Shown here: positions 1 through 7,706 of the stretch, piece after piece
How the letters are laid out: each line of letters begins with the position of its first letter
Numbering within the stretch: the stretch's first letter is position 1
Virus record (IMG/VR): IMGVR_UViG_3300009512_000076
Location: 1 to 24,284 of that record
Length of the DNA stretch: 24,284 bases
Source of the DNA: a virus
Strand: one strand, 5' to 3'
Program-made: the position numbers and the translations under genes
Notes under the pieces: model-generated
Databases searched by the model: none
Told to the model about the DNA's origin: nothing
Seen by the model: the letters and a program-made list of their open reading frames with translations, nothing else

Positions 1-195
1 AAGACTCTTGGCGGTTGTGGTGATTCCTGTGAGAGCGAATGCAGAACTTCCTGGGAGTGGACCAAATGCTGAGTCGAGATATGCCAAGTCAGAATCGAGT
101 TGGGTGCGACCAAGGTTGAGTTTGTCGACCAACTGTTGGAATGTATCTGTAGTCTGATATATCGGTTGGTCTTTTGGTTGCCATTCAATGGTCAT
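1..195 (-). CDS. Partial phage structural protein, N-terminal 65 residues (unrecognised)
   Basis: This is the 5' end of a gene that runs off the left edge; 65 codons are open from an ATG at 195. The peptide begins MTIEWQPKDQPIYQTT and continues with LVDKLNLGRTQLDSDLAYLDSAFG, mostly soluble and probably helical around residues 18-45. I do not recognise a family. The start is well supported: AGAAGGA lies about 8 nt upstream, and the ATG follows the upstream gene's TAA with one base between (TAAAATG). Its place after the DUF4815 baseplate protein, in the same tightly packed unit, suggests another baseplate, fibre or tail structural protein. That role is inferred from position only. A TATAAATA octamer about 160 nt upstream could give it a private late transcript. 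Confidence 0.7.
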   Translation of the reverse strand, partial: MTIEWQPKDQPIYQTTDTFQQLVDKLNLGRTQLDSDLAYLDSAFGPLPGSSAFALTGITTTAKSL

Positions 196-196
196 T

Positions 197-427
197 TTAT
201 TTTCCTTCTACCAGAGTTTGTATTAGTGCTTTGAGTTCTGCCATCTCATCCTTCAGGGAAGAGATCTCGATCTTCATATTATTTTTTGTTTCTCGTTCTT
301 GCAATGCAAACTCCTTGCGCTTTCGTGCAAGGAGTATATCATCTTCGTTAGTATTTATAACGGTTCCTGTCTCTATGTTCTTATACCATCCAGACATACC
401 CTTTACTTTGACAAGGTTCGCTTCCAT
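197..427 (-). CDS. Small coiled-coil protein downstream of the DUF4815 gene
   Basis: This encodes 76 residues if the ATG at 427 is used. That ATG overlaps the stop of the DUF4815 gene as TAATG, the junction type seen repeatedly in this cluster. A second in-frame ATG at 397 (MSGWYKNIETG) would give 66 residues and may be the true start, but the purine-rich AAAGGG before it is very close to the ATG. A longer reading from 475 would run into the upstream gene and is less likely. The N-terminal half holds a Trp-Tyr segment (SGWYKNIETGTVINTNEDD). Residues about 30-74 are Lys/Glu rich with heptad-like spacing (MKIEISSLKDEMAELKALIQTL), predicting a coiled coil. Small proteins of this style occur beside tail genes in marine T4-like phages. 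I infer a minor structural or assembly role. Confidence 0.65.
   Translation of the reverse strand: MEANLVKVKGMSGWYKNIETGTVINTNEDDILLARKRKEFALQERETKNNMKIEISSLKDEMAELKALIQTLVEGK
311..334 (-). other. RNA hairpin with GAAA tetraloop inside the 76-aa gene
   Basis: Read on the minus strand, the arms are CTCCTTGCAC and GCGCAAGGAG around a GAAA loop: nine Watson-Crick pairs plus one A-C mismatch, closed by a C-G pair on a GNRA tetraloop. No U-tract follows, so it does not look like an intrinsic terminator. It begins 17 nt downstream of a TATAAATA octamer, so it would sit near the 5' end of any transcript from that site. It may stabilise or process the mRNA of the gene starting at 195. The pairing is visible in the sequence; the function is inferred. 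Confidence 0.5.
352..359 (-). promoter_or_regulatory. Possible late promoter octamer TATAAATA inside the 76-aa gene
   Basis: This is a perfect T4 late -10 octamer on the minus strand, followed by CTAACG. It lies within coding sequence and does not share the GTATAAATAGAT context of the three intergenic sites, so it could be chance. It is flanked by short inverted arms CGTTA/TAACG (346-362). If used, it would serve the truncated gene starting at 195. Confidence 0.35.
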
Positions 428-3400
428 TACGTGAGAGCAATGGAGCGAATAGACTTCAATATGGGTGCCTGACAACTGTTGGATGTCTTCATAACAACCT
501 TCAACTGAAACGATACGAATGAGGGCAGGTCGCCATTGTCACCACCAACGAGGTACTTGTACTCAGAGTACTGCTGTGTCTCTTCATTAGTGACCCATGT
601 GTTCTTCAAAGGGAAGTTTTGACTATTTATCTTGGTCCAAGATTTATTATACAGATCCTCATCACCTGTAACACCAGTACGATAGTACAGAGTGATATTC
701 GCCAATGGAGGCACATACGCATCAACGAATACACGCAGACCACCAGAACCCTGACTCAGTTGAACAACCTTGGTTATGTGCTTCGAAGGACTCGAACCAG
801 ATAACGAGGCAGTCTCAGAGATCCAGTCAGCAGGTTTGTTACGGACACCAGGATAGGCGACTTCACTATCTGAATCAACCTGATTGTCGATAACATTATC
901 TATAATCAGCATGCTGAGATCCTGTATGTCGACTATAGGAGATACATCAGAAATATACCCTGCGGCAATTGCGGATTGACCCGATGGACCACCAAAGGTC
1001 GAACTTTGGGTAGACGACAAGTTTGCTCCAACAACAACCGATGCCGTGTTGCCGCCCAGTGGATCCAACTCTTTCAGGACTTGATCGTCGTTGCCGAGAT
1101 ATCTTGGTTTGTTGAAGTAGTGCGTAACCTGATTACCAAGCGGTGTATTAACATTGTCGATGTCAAACCGTGGGTCGTCGTTGTCAGTATTACCGACCTC
1201 TGCGTGACTCATACCAGTTACGAAAGACCCTTGATAAGATATTTTCGTAGCATCGAAGAGTTCGTCTTTGAAGTCCAGCGTTGCTTCACTGAAAGACATT
1301 GCTCGGTTTGTTTCTATGACTGATGTGCCGAACCCACCCTTGCTTGTAAATGTGGCACTAGAATTCGCGCCAAATGGGTCTGCTAAGTCCACATAATACC
1401 CTTGTGTGTCTGGGTCTGTGACTTTGTTTTGTGCATGTTGTATCACATTATCAGCAACGCCTCTGTAAATTCCTGATGGAAGGTTTTCCATACCCACGGA
1501 GTCACCAGTACCCAGACCATGATTCGCATGATGAACCCTAAAGCGTGTATTCGACAGAGTATCTACAGTCAATGATCTGGGACGGTTGTGCAAGAACTTT
1601 TCCGCGTTTTGACTATAGAAGTTCGCTGAACCTGCTGGTTTGAACTTTGCAGTATAGATACGATATGCCATATCCTGATTCTGCTTTGGAGTCCATGTAG
1701 AACCATTCTGCGACAAGAACAACGAACCAGTGGCAGGTTGTTTGCTTACTCGCTTGGTGGTTGAACCCAATACTTCATCGTATGTTGACGCAACATATGC
1801 TTCATACTCGTCACAATCAGAGAGGAGGACGATAGCATATTCTTCACCGTTTCTGATGAATACAGGTTCTTCTAATTCGAATGTTACAGGGCGTGCCAAT
1901 ACGCTTGACAAGTTGTTTTTGTTCATACCGCTTATCGCTTGTCGCACAGAAGAAGCAGATTTATATACTCTGTGTTGGTTGCTGATCGAGTCACGTTCTG
2001 GAACACCAGAAGTAGTGCCCCTTATCTGAAGTTGGATAGCAGTGTTCTCGAACTGACTGCCTACTGCTGGAGCACTACGGAGGAAGACGTCAACCTTGGT
2101 AATGAATACACCAGGAACATCGTTTGCAGCAGCGAGAGCGAAGGTCTGTGCCAGAGGGTCGCAGTATTGGTAGTATCCTGTAACATTAACTACAGGGTCA
2201 CCAACTGGTTGCGGGTTGCTGCTGGCGTAGTATGCGTCCGCGTATGTAAGAGTTCTGGTCGAATGCAACATGTTTTGTCTTACTCTTCGTGTACCATTTG
2301 CATCATAAGAAGACCGTGCAGTGCTTAGTGGTTTTGCGTTGGCGTTATCGACAGAAATATCAAGGAGTTTCACCTCGGTTTGTTTTGCCGCAAATTTCCA
2401 CCCGATGGCATCATATTGTGCTGCGCTCTTCCCACCATAGGTCAGTGCTGCACTCTTTTGCTGGGCGTACCAACTCTTCCATTCGTTTTCAGATGAATAC
2501 CGAGTAGAAAGAGGTACAGAAATGCTTGATGTATTCGGAATCCACATCTCGAAATACAACTCTCCATTCAGGTCACTCACCAAACGTTGTGCAGATGCAC
2601 TTGTTGTTGGGTGGCCAGTAAGGTTAACATTGGTTGATGGCAGTGGCAGATTTTGAACTCCTGCTGCTTTATCATTTAACCATTCTGCCTTGCTGCGTGT
2701 CTTGATCCACTGCGACATTGGCGTGCCATCAAAGAACATGTAGTATCGGTGATTGGAGCGCAAACCTTTTGCATGACAGAACACACGCTTCTGGCGCATC
2801 CAAGGCATGGATATCGAAAGAACTACTTCATCCCGAATCTTAGTCACGACAGTAGAATCACCGACCTTACGGGTTGTGACACTCTGTCTCTGCGATGATG
2901 TTTGTTTCGAAGACAAGGTAAAAACCGCACGTTGACGTCGACCAGTCTTGGGGTCGATGTGCCATTTGCCAGTGTATCTCTTGGACTGTGTTCTGCTGTA
3001 ACTAACAGTCCTTGGATAAAGAGTTTGTCCACTCTTACGGGTGATTGTTGACGCTGATACAATCTTGTCTGGTAATCGAGTTGTGTCACTCCAGTTATCA
3101 ACTGCTGGGTGTAACGCTAATATACCCTCACCCGTGAAGACATTGAATGGGTTTACATTATAGTATCCAAATTCTTCATAGGCACTTCCTGGACCACGCC
3201 AAGAAATAACTTCCTGTTTCATGCTGGGGTCAAGAACCTCTTGATAATCCAACATAACCAATTCGCCCTTTTGAACCACATTTGCATTCACGACAGGTCG
3301 TCTGGAGGCAGGCAGGAAGTTTGTGTTCTCATACTCAAACCCAACATGTTCAAGATTAAACTTGCTATTCAATGTATGCAGGTCTTCGTTCATAGAAGAT

Positions 3401-6114
3401 GTTGCGAATGACTCATCATCAATGAATGCGTTTTGCACAGAGGTTGCAGTAAATGCGTATCCTTGAGAGAAGTCCTCAATAAAGAATCCAGTCTTTGAGC
3501 GTATTACGCCATCTTCAGTTACCTCTACAAGATTACTTGCTTCTGCTTCCATTGCAGTGAGGGTGACTGTCTCTTCGAGGTTGGCAATTCTTTCTTCAAG
3601 TTCGGCAACGTCAGACATCTTATATCCGCGATACTTCCGACGGTTGAACCTGACATCATTCTGATCCTTGACGTTTCCTGGAAGGAGCACATCAAACAAT
3701 ACCATCTGCTTATCGTATTCAGTTGGAGGAACCGCTTGTTGTCCTTCATCACCCTTGTTGACAACAATCATAGGTTTGAAGTCTTCGCCATATGTTAAGG
3801 CGATATGGTCGAGGCGCATGTTATAGAAAACCACATCATACACAATACCATCACCATCGCGTGGCATATCAAAGCGATCAGTTGCGGTCATATTGTTTGC
3901 GTTTGGGTCTAACTTTGGTCGAAAGTCGATGTAATCATGCATCTCATATTCTTCTCCACTTATAGGAGAAATATATGTCGGGATATCACCATAGTCGAAC
4001 AAAGGCAGGGTTGGTGTTGCAGTAGTTCGAAGTGCGTATGAATTAACAGAGAAGTAGTCACCTGTTGTTCCGTGATCGAAATACCCAACCTTACATGTCA
4101 GTGTTGTCACCGAAGCACCAATTCCGTCTGGAATCAATTGGATTGGACCATAGAAGTTATCCTTTTGGCCACCATCAAAGATAACCTCTTCGAGATAATC
4201 TATAGTGCCATCAAGTGCTTCTAAAAGTTCAACACCATCATAGAGGTCGGTGAACTCAAAGACGTCACCAGCAGGATCCCCAGAGGATGTTCTTGTTGCA
4301 GTAAAAGTTTCTGTCTTATAAACCTTTGTTCTGTGAGCAGGGGCAGACTTGGTTACATAGAAATAAACGTGACATACATTCCCAGCGGTGCCAGTTGTCG
4401 TAATTGTACCAGTGTTGTTGACGATATCAATGTTGCCACTAGAAACTCGATCGACTTTGTCCTGAGTGGTGTTTATAATTATCCACTCGCCTTTATCAAC
4501 GAGGTCTTCGTTCGCGCCACAGGAGACAACGATCTTGAGGTTGCCATCCACGGTATCCGTACCGAAGCGTTGAACTGTTATTGCAGTCGGAAGCATAGAA
4601 CTCACACGACCTCCAGGAATCTCAAAAAGAGAGATACTGGTTGACGGGTCTTTGATATACAACTGACTATCTTCAAGACCGACCACTGCACCTGGAGTCG
4701 ATGCGCCAGTGCTATTGATCTTTCGAACATCTCTAAAGTTGCTAGAACCGATCATCTTCGTATCGTACAGGTACATGCGATATGCGTCACTGTCTTCAGT
4801 GTTACGGGAAACAAGCGACTTCAACCGAGTGTTACCGATAACAGCACCACCTGAATTCAGGAGAGATAAGTTCTCCTGCTGGTTGAGCGTTGTGGTGAAT
4901 GCACCCAGCGAAACGTCACCAGCAGCATCGGTCGGAGCATCGAAAGTGATATAGTTTTTATACCCAACCTGCATGCCTTGATCGATCTCTGTTGTGGTCG
5001 TTAATGGTTTTGGTGCAGAGAAACTAGACCACTGGGTGTGCTCAAGATAATAACCATCAAGGTATGCGAGAGGTGGAGTACCGAACATTGCCCCAGGAAT
5101 ATTATAGAGTATCTTCTCTGCAGAGTCAGCGTTACGGAATTGAACAACGAAGTCGCTGACAATGAAATTACCGTGGGTGGCACTATGCCTTTGCGCCATG
5201 CGCTTTTCGATCATGTTATAGTCTTGGTTGCCTTCTTTGATCTGTACGATCTTTGAAGAACGAACTGTGGCAAACGTCACAAAGGAAGTCTCTTCAGCAA
5301 CGCTGGCACGAGTGTTAAGTATCATGCTTATACGATATCGGTCTGCTCCTGGAGCAGAAAGGTTTGGTCGAGAACCTTGGTTGTCGTACAATCTAACATC
5401 ATCGGAAACAGTTACGATATCTTGTACTACTTCAAAACCAACCTCGCAATCAACAAGACCTTCGTACTTACTGATTACAGCAGTTTGTTTCGGGACATAT
5501 ACGAAGTGACCTTGTGTGTAGAACTCTGCGCTCTGCAATGAGAAGAGGACGCCAAGACCAACAGAAAGTAAAGTGGATTCTGCTGGTTGTGTGTACACAG
5601 TCAATGTTGGCATTCCACTGCCACCGATAGCAGTAAGAGTGTCACCTTCGAGGGCAACTAGAGGAGATGCTTGGACGTCATTGGATGTCGCATTCGTTTG
5701 GTTGTATGATATATAACGACCGTACAGAGTTGCTTGATCATCAGCAGTGGCATCAACAACCCATGATACTTGGAACTGAAGACCGTTGGTGCCGCTTTGC
5801 GGTGGAGTTTGGAATGCTGTGCCGTTAAAACTTTCGACAGTCACACCAGCACTGAGGTTTAAACTATCTACAATGATGTAGTCAGCGATATCTGTGTTGG
5901 CACCAGATGACTTCGGGGATACAGCAGCACCATCCATGAAGATGTTGTCTGCCATACGAGTGACCTGTTTTTGCAGAATAGTCTGCAACTGGTTCAACTC
6001 TCGTCCTTGAAGTGCGCGCCCAGAATTAAATAAGACTTTGTGATAACCATCGCTATCCCTGTAGTCGTCTTTATATGTTCCTGAGAATGTTGTTCCTGTA
6101 AACTGGTTTGCCAT
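427..6114 (-). CDS. Giant DUF4815-type virion structural protein, probable outer baseplate
   Basis: At 1895 residues this is by far the largest gene here. The N-terminus has the hallmark DUF4815 signature at about residues 24-60 (KVLFNSGRALQGRELNQLQT then an IFMDGA stretch). The segment to about residue 780 includes YISPISGEEYEMHDYIDFRP, typical of the family. Residues about 833-860 form a short coiled coil (ELEERIANLEE). Later blocks resemble the long structural proteins of cyanophage-type T4-like phages: NPFNVFTGEG near 988, CDPLAQTF near 1318, GEEYAIVLLSD near 1423, and RVFVDAYVPP towards the C-terminus. The start follows AAAGGAAAG 13 nt after gp8. In T4 the gene after 8 and 9 is 10, which joins fibres to the wedge, so this may be its functional counterpart. 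I see no direct similarity to T4 gp10. Receptor contact or fibre anchoring is inferred. Confidence 0.85.
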   Translation of the reverse strand: MANQFTGTTFSGTYKDDYRDSDGYHKVLFNSGRALQGRELNQLQTILQKQVTRMADNIFMDGAAVSPKSSGANTDIADYIIVDSLNLSAGVTVESFNGTAFQTPPQSGTNGLQFQVSWVVDATADDQATLYGRYISYNQTNATSNDVQASPLVALEGDTLTAIGGSGMPTLTVYTQPAESTLLSVGLGVLFSLQSAEFYTQGHFVYVPKQTAVISKYEGLVDCEVGFEVVQDIVTVSDDVRLYDNQGSRPNLSAPGADRYRISMILNTRASVAEETSFVTFATVRSSKIVQIKEGNQDYNMIEKRMAQRHSATHGNFIVSDFVVQFRNADSAEKILYNIPGAMFGTPPLAYLDGYYLEHTQWSSFSAPKPLTTTTEIDQGMQVGYKNYITFDAPTDAAGDVSLGAFTTTLNQQENLSLLNSGGAVIGNTRLKSLVSRNTEDSDAYRMYLYDTKMIGSSNFRDVRKINSTGASTPGAVVGLEDSQLYIKDPSTSISLFEIPGGRVSSMLPTAITVQRFGTDTVDGNLKIVVSCGANEDLVDKGEWIIINTTQDKVDRVSSGNIDIVNNTGTITTTGTAGNVCHVYFYVTKSAPAHRTKVYKTETFTATRTSSGDPAGDVFEFTDLYDGVELLEALDGTIDYLEEVIFDGGQKDNFYGPIQLIPDGIGASVTTLTCKVGYFDHGTTGDYFSVNSYALRTTATPTLPLFDYGDIPTYISPISGEEYEMHDYIDFRPKLDPNANNMTATDRFDMPRDGDGIVYDVVFYNMRLDHIALTYGEDFKPMIVVNKGDEGQQAVPPTEYDKQMVLFDVLLPGNVKDQNDVRFNRRKYRGYKMSDVAELEERIANLEETVTLTAMEAEASNLVEVTEDGVIRSKTGFFIEDFSQGYAFTATSVQNAFIDDESFATSSMNEDLHTLNSKFNLEHVGFEYENTNFLPASRRPVVNANVVQKGELVMLDYQEVLDPSMKQEVISWRGPGSAYEEFGYYNVNPFNVFTGEGILALHPAVDNWSDTTRLPDKIVSASTITRKSGQTLYPRTVSYSRTQSKRYTGKWHIDPKTGRRQRAVFTLSSKQTSSQRQSVTTRKVGDSTVVTKIRDEVVLSISMPWMRQKRVFCHAKGLRSNHRYYMFFDGTPMSQWIKTRSKAEWLNDKAAGVQNLPLPSTNVNLTGHPTTSASAQRLVSDLNGELYFEMWIPNTSSISVPLSTRYSSENEWKSWYAQQKSAALTYGGKSAAQYDAIGWKFAAKQTEVKLLDISVDNANAKPLSTARSSYDANGTRRVRQNMLHSTRTLTYADAYYASSNPQPVGDPVVNVTGYYQYCDPLAQTFALAAANDVPGVFITKVDVFLRSAPAVGSQFENTAIQLQIRGTTSGVPERDSISNQHRVYKSASSVRQAISGMNKNNLSSVLARPVTFELEEPVFIRNGEEYAIVLLSDCDEYEAYVASTYDEVLGSTTKRVSKQPATGSLFLSQNGSTWTPKQNQDMAYRIYTAKFKPAGSANFYSQNAEKFLHNRPRSLTVDTLSNTRFRVHHANHGLGTGDSVGMENLPSGIYRGVADNVIQHAQNKVTDPDTQGYYVDLADPFGANSSATFTSKGGFGTSVIETNRAMSFSEATLDFKDELFDATKISYQGSFVTGMSHAEVGNTDNDDPRFDIDNVNTPLGNQVTHYFNKPRYLGNDDQVLKELDPLGGNTASVVVGANLSSTQSSTFGGPSGQSAIAAGYISDVSPIVDIQDLSMLIIDNVIDNQVDSDSEVAYPGVRNKPADWISETASLSGSSPSKHITKVVQLSQGSGGLRVFVDAYVPPLANITLYYRTGVTGDEDLYNKSWTKINSQNFPLKNTWVTNEETQQYSEYKYLVGGDNGDLPSFVSFQLKVVMKTSNSCQAPILKSIRSIALT

Positions 6115-6127
6115 TTCTTACTTTCCT

Positions 6128-7624
6128 TTAGAGGTCAATTACTACCTTGATATCTTCTATTTGATCAGCGTCACGAGAAACTGCTATTCTGTTATCTATG
6201 TATATAACTTCTCCGCTGTATACATCAACCTCTGATGGACGAAGAACTGGTTGAAGGTTGATACCGATTGGTGTTGCTGTACCGCCACCACCGCTGATCT
6301 GACATACTGAATAACTATCAAAGGCAGTGTAACCAGTTTCTCTTGATTGGTGTACGAACATTATTCCGCGAGCAGCATCGTAGAAGTCTATGATTGCTAC
6401 AGAACCTGCTTGTGTGATCGTTTGATCGCCTGTGATGTTTTCAGGTACTAGACTTGCTGTGTTTACATACAACCTCTTGAAAGCAGACAGAGTTGGTGCC
6501 GTACACTCAGGGACTTCAACAAATGAAGCAAACTGAGCAGAGTCTTTCACTGGGTTGCGGACGATTCCGATTTGTCGGAAGTCATTAGTTGTTTGGAAGT
6601 CGTCGTTCTCTGTTCCATTCAACTGCGAATTAAACATCATGGCAGAAGAATGAAGATCAAGTGTACAGTTGCCGCCCATGCCCGAGTCACCAGAAATAAG
6701 AGCGCGAAGTATTGCACCAGATCCAGAACCACCAGAGACCTTGATTGAAGCATCAGCATAGTCTCGACCGAATACGAAATCGGCATCGTCAGAGTTATTC
6801 TTCATGAAGATGTCGGTTATCCCGCCATTAAAAATCTTCGCAGAAGCAGTTGCAGGAGTGGGGACTTGGCCAAATCCCTGTCGTGCGCGACCAGTTATAG
6901 TGATGGTCGGAGCACTGGTATAACCAGTTCCAGGGTTTTCAATATGAATGCCAATGAGTTGTCCAGGGATTGCTCCTGCCTGTATACTACGTTGTTGTAG
7001 TCTAGACACAGAAAGATCATCATCCGCTGGACCACCTGCTGCTTCATCGACAACTCGCTCGACTGGCATGTAGGTTGATGTCAGGAACTTTCGTGCTTCA
7101 GCGGCACCGATGTTGTATAGGAACTTCCAGTAGTATCCGTCTTGTCCAGCACTGAATACTTCTGTGCTATTATTGATTGGTTTGAATAAAGATGCGCGAG
7201 GAGTTCCACCAACAGTCCTGCCTTGTTTAATGCAAACATACACGTTGTTATCATCTGTTAATACATAATATGGGTTTGGGGCAAATGCGCCACTGGCAGT
7301 TGTGCTACTTTTAACTTCGGTATTTGAACCATACTCTGATGACCATCCTTCATAGAAGTTGCCAGCAATCCAAGAGAAACGAGGAACAACGTATGAGACG
7401 TCAGGCACCTGTTTCATTGATTGGATAGATGAGCGGAACACCAAACTCTCCTCAGTTCCAGAGTATGGAATAGGTGGGAGGGATTCTTCATTCCATTCCT
7501 CAGAACGTCCAATAGCAATGTAGTGTCTGTCAGAATCCCCAAGAGCGACGCCAACGTTCTGTGTGCGGTCGAATATGCTTACCAGCATTTCGCGTTTGAG
7601 TACATCTGTAATTGTTGCTGCCAT
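6128..7624 (-). CDS. gp8: Baseplate wedge protein gp8
   Basis: This 498-residue protein aligns by eye with T4 gp8 (334 aa) at several points in order. They are IAIGRSEEW (residues 36-44; T4 has FGRSEPW), VVPRFSW (79-85; T4 VIPRRDW), DGYYWKFLYNI (162-172; T4 DGYVWEYLFEI), RQIGIVRNP in the C-terminal half (T4 RQISIITNP), and a C-terminus with SGEVIYIDNR then DQIEDIKVVIDL (T4 SGEMIYMENR, DQTEEINILF). gp8 dimers link the gp6/gp7 wedge to peripheral baseplate proteins. The extra length relative to T4 falls mainly between residues 190 and 440 and includes Gly/Ser-rich stretches (NPGTGYTSAPTITITG, GGSGSG) that look like a small inserted beta domain. The start at 7624 follows AAGGGA with good spacing and sits 53 nt downstream of a late promoter. 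Confidence 0.93.
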   Translation of the reverse strand: MAATITDVLKREMLVSIFDRTQNVGVALGDSDRHYIAIGRSEEWNEESLPPIPYSGTEESLVFRSSIQSMKQVPDVSYVVPRFSWIAGNFYEGWSSEYGSNTEVKSSTTASGAFAPNPYYVLTDDNNVYVCIKQGRTVGGTPRASLFKPINNSTEVFSAGQDGYYWKFLYNIGAAEARKFLTSTYMPVERVVDEAAGGPADDDLSVSRLQQRSIQAGAIPGQLIGIHIENPGTGYTSAPTITITGRARQGFGQVPTPATASAKIFNGGITDIFMKNNSDDADFVFGRDYADASIKVSGGSGSGAILRALISGDSGMGGNCTLDLHSSAMMFNSQLNGTENDDFQTTNDFRQIGIVRNPVKDSAQFASFVEVPECTAPTLSAFKRLYVNTASLVPENITGDQTITQAGSVAIIDFYDAARGIMFVHQSRETGYTAFDSYSVCQISGGGGTATPIGINLQPVLRPSEVDVYSGEVIYIDNRIAVSRDADQIEDIKVVIDL

Positions 7625-7676
7625 ACTTTGTCCCTTTACAACTTGCCTTGTTGTTTACAATTGTTTAATATAGATC

Positions 7677-7684
7677 TATTTATA
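7677..7684 (-). promoter_or_regulatory. T4-type late promoter (TATAAATA) for gp8 and downstream genes
   Basis: The octamer lies in the 82-nt gap between gp7 and gp8, oriented towards gp8, in the extended context GTATAAATAGATC. The same 12-mer GTATAAATAGAT precedes gp25 and gp48. The 3' side overlaps a 10-bp palindrome ATAGATCTAT (7670-7679). T4 late promoters consist of this octamer alone, read by the gp55-gp33-clamp system. Expected transcription start is about 5-7 nt downstream. Confidence 0.8.
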
Positions 7685-7706
7685 CTCTTCTCGGGAGCGT
7701 ATAAAA

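Noticed and set aside
428-475. Longer start of the small coiled-coil gene at 475
   Set aside because: The extra 16 residues lie within the C-terminal codons of the DUF4815 gene; the ATG at 427 matches the TAATG junction used throughout the cluster.
976-1323. Open frame of 115 codons on the plus strand
   Set aside because: It lies wholly antisense to the DUF4815 gene, has no ribosome site and no recognisable protein features; Cys/Trp/Arg-rich composition is typical of shadow frames.
7685-7706. Possible terminator after gp7 (GCTCCCGAGAAGAG between TATAC and GTATA)
   Set aside because: The stem is short and irregular, with no U-tract; it overlaps the promoter region and is not convincing.
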